The translations under genes were made by a program, and so were the position numbers. Below the pieces are notes generated by a model. That model had not been told where the DNA came from, ran no database searches, and saw nothing but the letters and a program-made list of their open reading frames with translations. Shown one piece after another: positions 1 through 7,248 of a stretch of 20,179 nucleotides of DNA; the first letter of the stretch is position 1; each line of letters starts with the position of its first letter. The DNA is from Syntrophomonadaceae bacterium (lineage in GTDB: Bacteria; Bacillota; Dethiobacteria; DTU022). Location of the stretch: contig PWFM01000038.1 in assembly GCA_003553895.1 (NCBI GenBank), positions 1 to 20,179 on the forward strand. The letters run 5' to 3'.

Positions 1-118
1 CTTTGTTAATCACTTCCTGGGGCTTGGCGCCCTCATCTACCAGCTTGCGGGTCAGCTCATCGGCCTTCGCCGCATCACACTCGATAATGGCGTTTGCTAA
101 AGTTTCAAAATCTGCCAT
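1..118 (-). CDS. Corrinoid (B12-binding) methyl-carrier protein, N-terminal part only
   Basis: Only the first 39 codons are inside the window; the gene runs off the left edge. The ATG at 118 follows a clear AAGGAG ribosome binding site. The start MADFETLANAII, followed by a short acidic helical stretch ending in PQEVINK, matches the N-terminal helical cap (B12-binding_2) of small corrinoid proteins of the MtbC/MttC/MtgC type. In known systems these carry a methyl group from a substrate-specific MttB-family methyltransferase to a second methyltransferase acting on tetrahydrofolate or coenzyme M. The BCCT transporter immediately upstream points to a quaternary amine such as glycine betaine as methyl donor, but that is inference because the methyltransferase is not visible. 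The His of the DxHxxG cobalt-binding motif lies outside the window. Family call is fairly sure; substrate is not. Confidence 0.8.
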   Translation of the reverse strand, partial: MADFETLANAIIECDAAKADELTRKLVDEGAKPQEVINK

Positions 119-180
119 TATCCATCACTCCTTTCTTATTATAATTCTTAATATTCATATCTTTATTCTTTGAGCGGCAG

Positions 181-210
181 ACCGCCGGATAGTAGTACCC
201 ATCCGGCGGT
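181..210. repeat. Perfect 10-bp inverted repeat between BCCT and corrinoid genes
   Basis: ACCGCCGGAT at 181-190 is matched by ATCCGGCGGT at 201-210 across a 10-base loop. The flanking GGCAG (176-180) and CTGCC (213-217) can extend the stem past a two-base bulge. No T-tract follows on either strand, so this is not a standard intrinsic terminator. An mRNA-stabilising or processing hairpin setting the ratio of transporter to corrinoid protein would fit, but that is inference. Confidence 0.6.
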
Positions 211-253
211 TCCTGCCATTGCTCTATTTAAGCTATCCATGAAACTGCAATTT

Positions 254-289
254 GAAAAAGGGATCTTTATATTACAGATCTCCTTTTTC
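254..289 (-). terminator. Probable intrinsic (leaky?) terminator at the end of the BCCT gene
   Basis: On the minus strand an A-rich arm GAAAAAGGAGATCT pairs, with one bulged base, to AGATCCCTTTTTC across a 9-base loop that contains the BCCT stop codon (272-274). The U-rich 3' arm gives a terminator-like end. The GC core is short, so partial read-through into the corrinoid gene about 135 bases further on is plausible. Confidence 0.5.
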
Positions 290-1864
290 CTGCTTCAGCT
301 CCTGGATGGCGGCGTCAATGCGCGCTTTTTCCAGGGGCAGCGAGCCTTCATCTCTTTCCTTGTAAAGCGACTTCATCAGGCAGTAAAGCATCAGGAACAT
401 GATAATCATGAAGGGGAACCCGCCGACAACTGAAGCCGTCTGCAGCGCTCCCAGGCCGCCGGTAAAGAGCAGGATGGCAGCAATTGCTCCCTCGAGGACC
501 CCCCAGGTAATGCGCAGCTGGACCGGCGGGTTGGGGTTACCGCCGGAGGTCAGCATGCCGTTTACGTAGGTGCCGGAGTCAGACGAGGTAATAAAGAAGA
601 CCGCCACCGAGAAGCTGGCTGCTCCCACCAGCAGAGCTGATGCCGGCATAATTTCCAGGAGCGTAAAAAAGCCCATCGCTTCGTCTTGACCGACGGCTTC
701 CTGGATGATGCCTACTTCCTGGAAATGCTCATACCAGAGGGCGGATCCGCCAAAGACGGCGAACCAGACCAGGCTGACCGCAACCGGGACCAGCAGCACG
801 CCGGTGATAAAGTTACGGATGGTGCGGCCGCGGGAAACGCGGGCGATAAATGTCCCGACAAAGGGCGCCCAGGCGATCCACCAGGCCCAGTAGAATATGG
901 TCCAGGCACCATACCATCCTTCGGTTCCTTCACCGGCGGCATCGAGGCCAAATGACATGTAGATAATATTTTGCAGGTAATCGCCGGTAGAATGGGTGAG
1001 GGTGTTAAGAATAAAAAGGGTCGGACCGAGGACAAATACCAGGGCCAGCAAAGCCAGGGCCACGACGATATTGATCCGGCTTAACCACTTAATGCCGCGG
1101 TCGATACCGGTGTAGGTGGAAATAACCGCCGCGGCGGTTACCACGATAACGATAACGACCCAGAGGGTGTTGGTGCTCGGGATTCCGAATAAGAATTCCA
1201 GACCGGCGCCGATCTGCATTGCGCCCAGGCCCAGGGAAGTCGCCAGACCGAAAAGGGTGGCGAAAACACCGATGACGTTAACGACAACGCCCCAGCCCTT
1301 GTTGATATTTTCCGGGCCGAGGATCGGCTCCAGGCAGGAACTGAGCATCATCGGCAAGCCCTTGCGGTAGGAGAAATAGGCCAGCGAACCGGCCACTACC
1401 GCATAGACAGCCCAGGGATGCAAACCCCAGTGGAAATATGAATAGCGCATGGCCATGTGGACAGCGGCGGCGGTCCCTTCTTCACCCATCGGCGGCCACA
1501 TATAATGCCAGATTGGCTCGGATACCCCCCAGAACAGGAGGCCGATACCCATGCCGCAGCTAAACAGCATGGCAAACCAGGTAAAGTTACCGTACTCCGG
1601 TTTTTCATCATCCTGACCCAGCTTGATCTCGCCCACCGGACTCAATAGCAGGTAGATGATCATAATCAGAAAGACACTGGCTCCGAGGATGAAAGACCAG
1701 CCCCACTGCTCGACCATGTAGTCAAAAACGGTGCCGGCTGCTTCACCAAAAGCTTCCGGCGCAGCAATACCAAATATCACGAAAACAAGCATGATAATAA
1801 GAGCAACCCAAAACGTGCGCTTGGCGTACATACTTCTTTCTTCTGGCGTTTGTTCCTTAACCAC
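272..1864 (-). CDS. BCCT-family transporter (glycine betaine/choline/carnitine type)
   Basis: This 530-residue polytopic membrane protein is a secondary transporter for trimethylammonium compounds and has the usual BCCT length with about 12 hydrophobic helices. The family signature is intact at residues 321-329 (WTIFYWAWW, continuing IAWAPFVGTFIARVSRGRT), supplying the Trp box and the cytoplasmic Arg-rich loop. The glycine stretch GMGIG at 104-108 followed by GVSEP resembles that of the Na+-coupled betaine carrier BetP. It lacks the long charged N- and C-terminal osmosensing tails of BetP, which suggests a nutrient uptake role rather than osmoprotection. The start is GTG at 1864 with AAGGAGG eight bases upstream. 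A sigma-54 promoter lies about 140 bp upstream, and a corrinoid methyl-carrier gene follows. Family certain; glycine betaine is the likeliest substrate, inferred from context. Confidence 0.93.
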   Translation of the reverse strand: MVKEQTPEERSMYAKRTFWVALIIMLVFVIFGIAAPEAFGEAAGTVFDYMVEQWGWSFILGASVFLIMIIYLLLSPVGEIKLGQDDEKPEYGNFTWFAMLFSCGMGIGLLFWGVSEPIWHYMWPPMGEEGTAAAVHMAMRYSYFHWGLHPWAVYAVVAGSLAYFSYRKGLPMMLSSCLEPILGPENINKGWGVVVNVIGVFATLFGLATSLGLGAMQIGAGLEFLFGIPSTNTLWVVIVIVVTAAAVISTYTGIDRGIKWLSRINIVVALALLALVFVLGPTLFILNTLTHSTGDYLQNIIYMSFGLDAAGEGTEGWYGAWTIFYWAWWIAWAPFVGTFIARVSRGRTIRNFITGVLLVPVAVSLVWFAVFGGSALWYEHFQEVGIIQEAVGQDEAMGFFTLLEIMPASALLVGAASFSVAVFFITSSDSGTYVNGMLTSGGNPNPPVQLRITWGVLEGAIAAILLFTGGLGALQTASVVGGFPFMIIMFLMLYCLMKSLYKERDEGSLPLEKARIDAAIQELKQEKGDL

Positions 1865-2004
1865 TTAATATACCTCCTTCAAAATAATATGATCAGTGCG
1901 GAATAAAAGGTGAGTTTTCATGTTACATATATCAACCCCCTAACTCGTTTTTTGACGACTACAAACAAACAGTAAGAAAGAAACTCGCAATCACTTTATT
2001 AAAA

Positions 2005-2020
2005 AGCAATATTCATGCCA
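2005..2020 (-). promoter_or_regulatory. Sigma-54 (-24/-12) promoter for the BCCT transporter
   Basis: The minus strand reads TGGCATG-N4-TTGCT, with GG and GC separated by exactly ten bases, matching the sigma-54 consensus TGGCACG-N4-TTGCW at every conserved position except one C-to-T. Transcription would start near 1993, leaving a leader of about 130 bases before the GTG of the BCCT gene. The gene directly upstream encodes a sigma-54 activator, which is the expected partner. Confidence 0.85.
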
Positions 2021-2050
2021 TACATGCAAGGTGACCCGAAAACTCGAGAC

Positions 2051-2069
2051 TGCCCATGATCACTGGACA
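2051..2069. promoter_or_regulatory. Candidate activator-binding inverted repeat upstream of the sigma-54 promoter
   Basis: TGCCCA and TGGACA form an imperfect inverted repeat (5 of 6 bases per arm) separated by seven bases, about 65 bp upstream of the predicted transcription start. Position and form would suit an upstream activating site for the neighbouring enhancer-binding protein, although such sites often lie farther upstream. The rest of the 348-bp spacer (1865-2212) is AT-rich with no ORF of note. A perfect AT-rich palindrome (TGATAAA-A-TTTATCA, 2196-2210) sits two bases after the regulator's stop. Confidence 0.35.
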
Positions 2070-2212
2070 AAATGCAACCAGGTTTAATATTGCAAATATC
2101 TTCTTTTCTCATAATTAGAAATATGATGTGGCAACGGGATCCTGAATAGCTAGCGGCAAAGGCTGATAGGTAGATAGATCAGTCTATTATCAATATGATA
2201 AAATTTATCAAA

Positions 2213-4006
2213 TTAAGAAACGCCGACTTCAATATCTTTTAGCTTTCGATAGAGGGTGGCCCTGCTTATGCCAAGGGCGCTGGCCGCTTTCTCTTTGCCC
2301 CGGGTGCTGTGGCCGTACTTTTGTAAGGCGGCTCTAATGGCTTTTTGTTCCAGCGAAGAAATATCTTCAATTCCAATGGTGTCGCCCCTGCTGTAATACC
2401 TGGTTATTTTGTCAGGCAAACTGCTTTTGCAGATTTCGCTGCCGGACTCTATATTAATGGCATACTCAATGGCATTTTCCAGCTCCCTGACATTACCCGG
2501 CCAGGGATAGGCCAGCAGGGCTTCACGGGCTTCTTCTTCAAACCCTTTAACTTTTTTATTTAAGCGCACCGAGTAATAATCGAGGAAATGATGCATCAAA
2601 AGGATGATATCGTCCTTGCGATCACGCAAGCCGGGCAGCGTAAAGGGAATGACGTTAATCCGGTAGAAAAGATCCTCCCGGAATTTCCCCTGCTTAATCA
2701 ACTCTTCCAGGTCTCTGTTAGTGGCGGCTATAATACGCACATCGACATCGCGTAAAGAAACTCCCCCGATACGGACTATGCTTTTATTTTCAATCACGTG
2801 CAGCAGTTTTACCTGAAAATCGAGAGGCATGTCGCCGATTTCGTCAAGAAAAATTGTGCCCCCGTGAGCCATCTCAAACTTCCCGGGTTTGCCGCCTTTG
2901 CGGGCCCCGGTAAATGCCCCTTCCTCGTAGCCGAAAAGTTCCGATTCAAGCAGGGTGGCGGGAATGGCCGCACAACTCACAGATACAAAAGGGTTTTTCC
3001 GGCGGGGGCTTTCTTCATGTATGGCGCGGGCAAAGATACTCTTTCCGGTTCCGGTTTCGCCTCGAATCAATACGGTCGAATCGGTAGCAGCGATTAACTT
3101 CATTTTTTCCTTGATCTCGTTGATTTCCGAGCTGGCTCCGATTATACCGGAAAAAGTGGATTTTTTATTTTCTTTCATGATCCGGGTGGCCATCTCTTCT
3201 ACTTCCTCTTTCTTGCGAAATGTCAAAACGGCGCCTGAGACCCTTCCGTCTTCATACATGGGGGTAACATTATAAAACAGGTAGAGGGTTCTATCTTCCG
3301 GTCCGGTATAACTGACTTCATTTACATAATAAAGATCGCCTTCCTCATCCTTATGTTTGCTGATGGCTTCCTCTACGACAAACTCCGGAAAAAGATCATT
3401 AATGTGGCAGCGGGCTTCTCTTTTATGCTTAAGGTTAAGCAGTTCTTCCGCAGCCTGGTTCATATTGGTTATTATACCCTGGTTGTTTATGGCAATAACG
3501 CCTTCGTAAATCGAGTTTATAACATCCTTAAACTGGTTCATCAAGCTGGTAACCTTGGACTCCATTCTTTTTTCATTAATCGAGATTAAAATGATGTTGC
3601 CCAATTTACTTAGAAAATCCTGCATTTTTTCATAATGGTTGAGCAGTTTGCGGCGGTGCTGCTCGGTCAGGGCCAGCAATGAAATGGTCCCTACTTTTTT
3701 ATTGCCAAAGATAATAGGCGTCATTACAAAAGCCAGCACTTCACACTTTTCTGAATACTCGCATTCAGAACAGCAAACAGCATGAGCAGTGTTTTCTACA
3801 AAAATCGATTCGTCGTTTTCCGAAGATACCAGCTTATGGGTCATGCATCCTTCTTCATATACAGCGCCTACTTCTTTTTCAAAGTAACCACTGCCGGCAA
3901 TTACTTCAAGGTTACTGCTGATGATACCGATCTCAATATCAACTACCCCTGCAAAAGCCCCGGTGACCTGTTGTAAAAAGCCCTGGATTCTCTTTAATTC
4001 TTTCAA
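2213..4006 (-). CDS. Sigma-54-dependent transcriptional activator with cysteine-rich sensor and PAS domain
   Basis: This 597-residue enhancer-binding protein should remodel sigma-54 RNA polymerase using ATP. Residues 1-150 form a sensor region, probably GAF-like, with five cysteines (C54, C78, C79, C82, C88) that look suited to binding a metal, iron-sulfur cluster or redox signal. A PAS domain follows at about 155-270. The AAA+ module is complete: Walker A GETGTGKS at 316-323, the sigma-54-contacting GAFTGA loop at 363-368, Walker B GGTIFLDE at 382-389, and arginine-finger region FREDLFYRINV at 442-452. A Fis-type helix-turn-helix ends the protein (about 568-592). The start is TTG at 4006: it has AAAGGTGG upstream, and an in-frame TAA lies ten codons before it. 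It follows the deacylase gene after 43 bases, probably in one operon. The obvious target is the -24/-12 promoter at 2005-2020. The architecture resembles PrdR-type activators of Stickland metabolism; the effector is unknown. Confidence 0.93.
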   Translation of the reverse strand: MKELKRIQGFLQQVTGAFAGVVDIEIGIISSNLEVIAGSGYFEKEVGAVYEEGCMTHKLVSSENDESIFVENTAHAVCCSECEYSEKCEVLAFVMTPIIFGNKKVGTISLLALTEQHRRKLLNHYEKMQDFLSKLGNIILISINEKRMESKVTSLMNQFKDVINSIYEGVIAINNQGIITNMNQAAEELLNLKHKREARCHINDLFPEFVVEEAISKHKDEEGDLYYVNEVSYTGPEDRTLYLFYNVTPMYEDGRVSGAVLTFRKKEEVEEMATRIMKENKKSTFSGIIGASSEINEIKEKMKLIAATDSTVLIRGETGTGKSIFARAIHEESPRRKNPFVSVSCAAIPATLLESELFGYEEGAFTGARKGGKPGKFEMAHGGTIFLDEIGDMPLDFQVKLLHVIENKSIVRIGGVSLRDVDVRIIAATNRDLEELIKQGKFREDLFYRINVIPFTLPGLRDRKDDIILLMHHFLDYYSVRLNKKVKGFEEEAREALLAYPWPGNVRELENAIEYAINIESGSEICKSSLPDKITRYYSRGDTIGIEDISSLEQKAIRAALQKYGHSTRGKEKAASALGISRATLYRKLKDIEVGVS

Positions 4007-4049
4007 AAAGATCTGCCACCTTTTCTGCTTAAGTTACCCCATAGAACAA

Positions 4050-4538
4050 CTAAATATAGATAACTTGATTACCGCTGTGCTTAAGAAACTTTTCAAAATC
4101 CTTGAAGGAAAGGTTCACGGTAGCGGTATTGACATTGGGATGAAAATTGACAGAATCCTGCTTTTGTAAAGCGCGGTCGATAACTAAAATAACCGCTTTT
4201 TTATCGTCGTTGATAATGCCAAATGGTGAGACCGCCCCCGTATCAAGGCCGAGGTGTTCCTGCAGGCGGCGTTCTGAGGCAAAACTGAGTTTTCCTGAGG
4301 CCAGCTTGGCGGATAGATCCTTTAAATCAGCAGATTTGGACTGCTCCAGGACTACCAGGTAATGACGGTTACCCTTATTATTCCGTAAAAACAAATTCTT
4401 GGCGTGGGCGCCCTGGATATCTTTCCAGTACTGCTGTGCTTCTTCAACCGTGTAAACCGGAGGATGTTCGTATCGGGTATACTCGATACCCAGCTCATCA
4501 AATACATCATATAATTTTTGTTCGCTTTCTGTTATCAT
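4050..4538 (-). CDS. prdX: Aminoacyl-tRNA deacylase, ProXp-ala/PrdX type (YbaK/ProX superfamily)
   Basis: A 162-residue single-domain editing protein of the size typical for free-standing ProXp-ala. This family hydrolyses alanine wrongly attached to tRNA(Pro) and so protects decoding of proline codons. Visible family features are the conserved lysine in GAHAKNLFLR (K47), the loop GAVSPFG (101-107), and the C-terminal FHPNVNTATVNL (132-143) followed by an F-x-x-F-L helix, which is characteristic of PrdX-like members rather than YbaK (Cys-tRNA) members. The ATG at 4538 has AAAGGGGA upstream. It heads a probable two-gene operon with the sigma-54 activator. PrdX was named from the proline reductase region of Stickland fermenters, so its place beside a sigma-54 activator here is suggestive. 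No proline reductase gene is in the window. The symbol reflects similarity, not proof. Confidence 0.85.
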   Translation of the reverse strand: MITESEQKLYDVFDELGIEYTRYEHPPVYTVEEAQQYWKDIQGAHAKNLFLRNNKGNRHYLVVLEQSKSADLKDLSAKLASGKLSFASERRLQEHLGLDTGAVSPFGIINDDKKAVILVIDRALQKQDSVNFHPNVNTATVNLSFKDFEKFLKHSGNQVIYI

Positions 4539-4727
4539 ACCAGCATTCCCCTTTCAGATTATATTTAGTTGAAGTAATATGTTGTGATGCGGATAATTTA
4601 TGTCTTGCCCGGGCAGGCTTATGACCAAACTTAATAACCACTGGCCCCCTGGTAAAAGTTTAACCCTGCAGAAGAAGCAATTGACGGAGCCCAGTATAAG
4701 GTTAATTTTATGCATAAATATAAATAA

Positions 4728-4756
4728 ACTCTATCATGGTACACTTTCGATGTCAA
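4728..4756 (-). promoter_or_regulatory. Sigma-A-type promoter for the deacylase/activator operon
   Basis: The minus strand carries a perfect -35 TTGACA (4751-4756), a 17-base spacer and -10 TAGAGT (4728-4733, four of six consensus bases). Transcription would begin near 4721 and give an unusually long leader of about 180 bases before the ATG at 4538. A second TATAAT box at 4558-4563 lacks a good -35. The rest of the 273-bp spacer shows no convincing gene. Confidence 0.6.
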
Positions 4757-4811
4757 ATTTTGAATATTCTAGCCGGTAGTTAAAAAGGCATCTTGACAAA
4801 TAGACTGAACA

Positions 4812-6386
4812 TTATTTTCCGGGGGAAGGAAGCTTTACGTTTTCATCCTGCAGTTTATATGGCCCCAGCCCAGTAAACCAGAGACCTTTTTTGGCCTGCC
4901 CATTTTCTGAAACCAGCCTGCCATAACCGTGGCGGCGACCCAAAAACCATTTGCCGGTAAAACGCTCGCCTACAGAGGGACTGTAGGTGCCGTAGCCATG
5001 ACAGAAATCTTTCCACCAGCGCCCCCTGTAGACGCTGCCGCTCGGCCAGGTCCTGATGCCCCAGCCGTGATATTTGCCGTCAGCAAATTCACCCTGGTAT
5101 GCTCCCCGGCCCGACATTTCACAGTAACCGTAACCATGCATTTTCCCATTTTCCCAGGAGCCTCGCCACCAGGAGCCGTCTGCCTTTTTCAGCAGCCCTT
5201 CTCCGTGATAAAGACCACCCGAAAAATTGCCTTCATAACAATCTTTATTCGCATAACGGTATACTCCAAACCCATCTTTTTCATCGTTATCCCAGTTCCC
5301 CCGGTATTCAGAGCCATCCTTGAAAGTCATGATTCCATAACCATGCTTTTTACCATTGTTGAAGCCGCCCCTGTACCTGGAACCATCCTTGAATGCCACT
5401 GAGCCCTCTCCATGCGGTCGACCCTTTTCTAAATCTCCACTGTAAATAGAACCGTCAGGGAAAAAGAAAGAGCCGCCTGCCTCCGCCGCACCTTCTTTAA
5501 AAACTCCGACATACCGGGAGCCGTCCCGAAAATAGAGAGTGCCCTTGCCATGGGGACGGTTATCTTTGCATTCTCCGGCATATTTTGAGCCGTCGGGGAA
5601 GAAGCACCGCCCGCTGCCGCTGTTTTTGCCCTTTTCAAAATAGCCCTGAAACCGGGTTCCATCGTCGAAAAGAACATTACCCCGGCCGTGAGGCAGGCCC
5701 TCTGTTAACTTGCCCCTGTATACAGCGCCGTCTGAAAAATAGAACTGCCCTTTATCGGCAATCCGGCCGTTCCTGAAAACGCCTTCGTACCTGGACCCAT
5801 CGGCGAATATAAATATGCCCCGGCCGTGCATCAAGTTTTTTTCCCACTGTCCTTCGTATTTGCGGCCATCGGGCCAGTTTTGCGTACCTGTGCCTTCCCG
5901 GCGGTTTTCAACCCACTGCCCCTCATAACTCTTACCGTTCGGCCAGGTCATTTTGCCTTTACCGTGCCGGTAAGCATTTTTCCATTCTCCGCTATACTTT
6001 CTTCCATCAGGCCAGGTAAAGGTGCCGTGCCCCTCATACAGGCCGTTACAAAATTCGCCCTCGTATTTTTCACCGCTCGGCCAGTAATATTTGCCCACCC
6101 CATGCATTTGATCGTCTTTCCATTCGCCAACATACTTGCGCCAATCGGCAAAGATGTAGGTCCCCCGGCCGTGCATCTTGTCTTCTTTCCAGTGGCCTTC
6201 GTATTTGTCGCCATTAGACCAGACAAATGTGCCTTCTCCATCAAAACGGCCCTTTTTCCATTCACCACTGTACCTGCTACCGTCTGGCCAGGTAACTGTG
6301 CCCCGGCCGTGCGGTTTATTTTTTAATAATTCTCCCTTGTACATTCCGTTTCCGGCCAGTTTCATGGCATATCTACAGCCCTTCAC
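4812..6386 (-). CDS. Giant MORN-repeat protein (21 tandem 23-residue units)
   Basis: Nearly the whole 524-residue protein consists of MORN repeats: residues 16-498 divide into 21 units of exactly 23 residues with no insertion, plus a degenerate capping unit (499-524). Each unit begins Y-x-G-x-W or a variant, has H-G-x-G near its middle and ends with a D-G turn. There is no signal peptide or membrane helix, so it should be a cytoplasmic extended beta-hairpin solenoid. MORN proteins elsewhere act as protein- or membrane-binding scaffolds; no enzymatic domain is attached here. Units 9-14 alternate in sequence type, a sign of growth by two-unit duplication. The open frame begins with GTG at 6386, which has no ribosome binding site. 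An ATG at 6365 (residue 8, start MKLAGNGMYKGE) with AAGGG 13 bases upstream is equally likely. It follows tatC by 68 bases without a clear terminator. Fold certain, role unknown. Confidence 0.9.
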   Translation of the reverse strand: MKGCRYAMKLAGNGMYKGELLKNKPHGRGTVTWPDGSRYSGEWKKGRFDGEGTFVWSNGDKYEGHWKEDKMHGRGTYIFADWRKYVGEWKDDQMHGVGKYYWPSGEKYEGEFCNGLYEGHGTFTWPDGRKYSGEWKNAYRHGKGKMTWPNGKSYEGQWVENRREGTGTQNWPDGRKYEGQWEKNLMHGRGIFIFADGSRYEGVFRNGRIADKGQFYFSDGAVYRGKLTEGLPHGRGNVLFDDGTRFQGYFEKGKNSGSGRCFFPDGSKYAGECKDNRPHGKGTLYFRDGSRYVGVFKEGAAEAGGSFFFPDGSIYSGDLEKGRPHGEGSVAFKDGSRYRGGFNNGKKHGYGIMTFKDGSEYRGNWDNDEKDGFGVYRYANKDCYEGNFSGGLYHGEGLLKKADGSWWRGSWENGKMHGYGYCEMSGRGAYQGEFADGKYHGWGIRTWPSGSVYRGRWWKDFCHGYGTYSPSVGERFTGKWFLGRRHGYGRLVSENGQAKKGLWFTGLGPYKLQDENVKLPSPGK

Positions 6387-6454
6387 AAATATGGTAGGTA
6401 TATATTTCTTCAGGTTGGCAAGCTATTCCTTCGTCACGGCAATATATAATCAGG

Positions 6455-7216
6455 TTAACCGGCTGTTACATCGGGCAGGTCCCGCTTTTTCTTTTTGCGC
6501 CAGGATAGATGAACCATGAATATCCCCAGTTCATAAAGAATCATCAACGGAATGGCCATTAAGACCTGGGAAAAAATATCGGGAGGGGTTAGGATTGAGG
6601 CAAAAATGATAATAATGAGCAGGGCAAACTTACGGTTTTTCCGTAAGAATGTGGTGGTAACCAGCCCTATACTGCCCAGGAACCAGAACAAAACCGGCAT
6701 TTGGAATACAAGGCCAAAAGAAAGTAAAAAAGAGCTTGTAAAAGATAAGTAGCGGGCAATACTGAAACTGGGCACCAGGTCGGCGCCTGAAAATCCAACA
6801 AAAAAGTTTAATGCGAAAGGCAGAACTACAAAATAGGCAAAGGACAGGCCCAGGGCAAAAAGCACGTACATGATCAGGGTAAGAAAAACAGCAGAACGGC
6901 GCGGTTTTCCAGCCGCTGTTATAGCCAGGGCCAAAAGCTGGTAGAGGATCAGGGGTAACGTGACAATACCGCTGGTGATAAAGGCCAGCCGCAGGTTGGC
7001 TAACAGCGCTTCAGAGGGAGTGAGAAAAATAAGCTGGAGATCCAGCCCTCCTTCTTCAAGCCCGGCATAAGCCATATCGGCAGGCATCAACAGGATATTT
7101 CTTATTTGATCACCAAAAGTAAAGCTAATTATTGCTACCACAAAAACTGCGCCTGCGATGATCATCAAGCGTATACGCAGTTCTTCAAAAAGACGGATCA
7201 GCCTTTCTCTTTCCAT
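6455..7216 (-). CDS. tatC: Sec-independent (twin-arginine) translocase subunit TatC
   Basis: TatC is the integral membrane receptor of the Tat pathway, which exports folded proteins with twin-arginine signals. The 253-residue length and six hydrophobic helices are typical. Family markers are the N-terminal EELRIR (11-16), the periplasmic LTPSEA (65-70) whose Glu is the conserved acidic residue after the TP turn, the SFxxSFGLVFQMP helix, and the cap LTPPDIFSQ at about 210-218. The C-terminus is Lys-rich. The ATG at 7216 is 32 bases after the stop of the helical-repeat membrane protein gene, so the two probably share a transcript. No tatA or tatB gene is seen in the window, so the partner must be encoded elsewhere. 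No twin-arginine substrate is evident nearby. Confidence 0.93.
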   Translation of the reverse strand: MERERLIRLFEELRIRLMIIAGAVFVVAIISFTFGDQIRNILLMPADMAYAGLEEGGLDLQLIFLTPSEALLANLRLAFITSGIVTLPLILYQLLALAITAAGKPRRSAVFLTLIMYVLFALGLSFAYFVVLPFALNFFVGFSGADLVPSFSIARYLSFTSSFLLSFGLVFQMPVLFWFLGSIGLVTTTFLRKNRKFALLIIIIFASILTPPDIFSQVLMAIPLMILYELGIFMVHLSWRKKKKRDLPDVTAG

Positions 7217-7248
7217 AATCCTTTTATATAACGCTTCCTCTCCGGTTA

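Noticed and set aside
2174..2187. ATAGA-TCAG-TCTAT hairpin downstream of the sigma-54 activator
   Set aside because: Only five AT-rich pairs and no T-tract on the minus strand; too weak to call a terminator.
1865..2212. Riboswitch or sRNA in the 348-bp spacer upstream of BCCT
   Set aside because: No recognised aptamer core or strong terminator was seen; the sigma-54 element explains the spacer adequately.
4554..4715. 53-codon minus-strand ORF in the leader of the deacylase operon (starts MHKINLILGSV), ending just before the deacylase ribosome binding site
   Set aside because: No ribosome binding site, the ATG lies almost at the predicted transcription start, and residue composition is unlike a natural protein; a leader peptide is possible but not supported.
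4793..4798. Plus-strand TTGACA box
   Set aside because: No -10 element at 16-18 bases (TTTCCG at 17), and it would point into the convergent 3' end of the MORN gene.
5826..6326. Long plus-strand open frame (166 codons) antisense to the MORN gene
   Set aside because: It repeats with the same 69-bp period and is explained as the antisense shadow of repetitive coding; no ribosome binding site.
4812..6386. 69-bp periodicity considered as a DNA tandem repeat or CRISPR-like array
   Set aside because: The repeats are diverged at DNA level and maintain an intact frame of MORN units; the periodicity is protein-encoded and there are no identical repeats with unique spacers.
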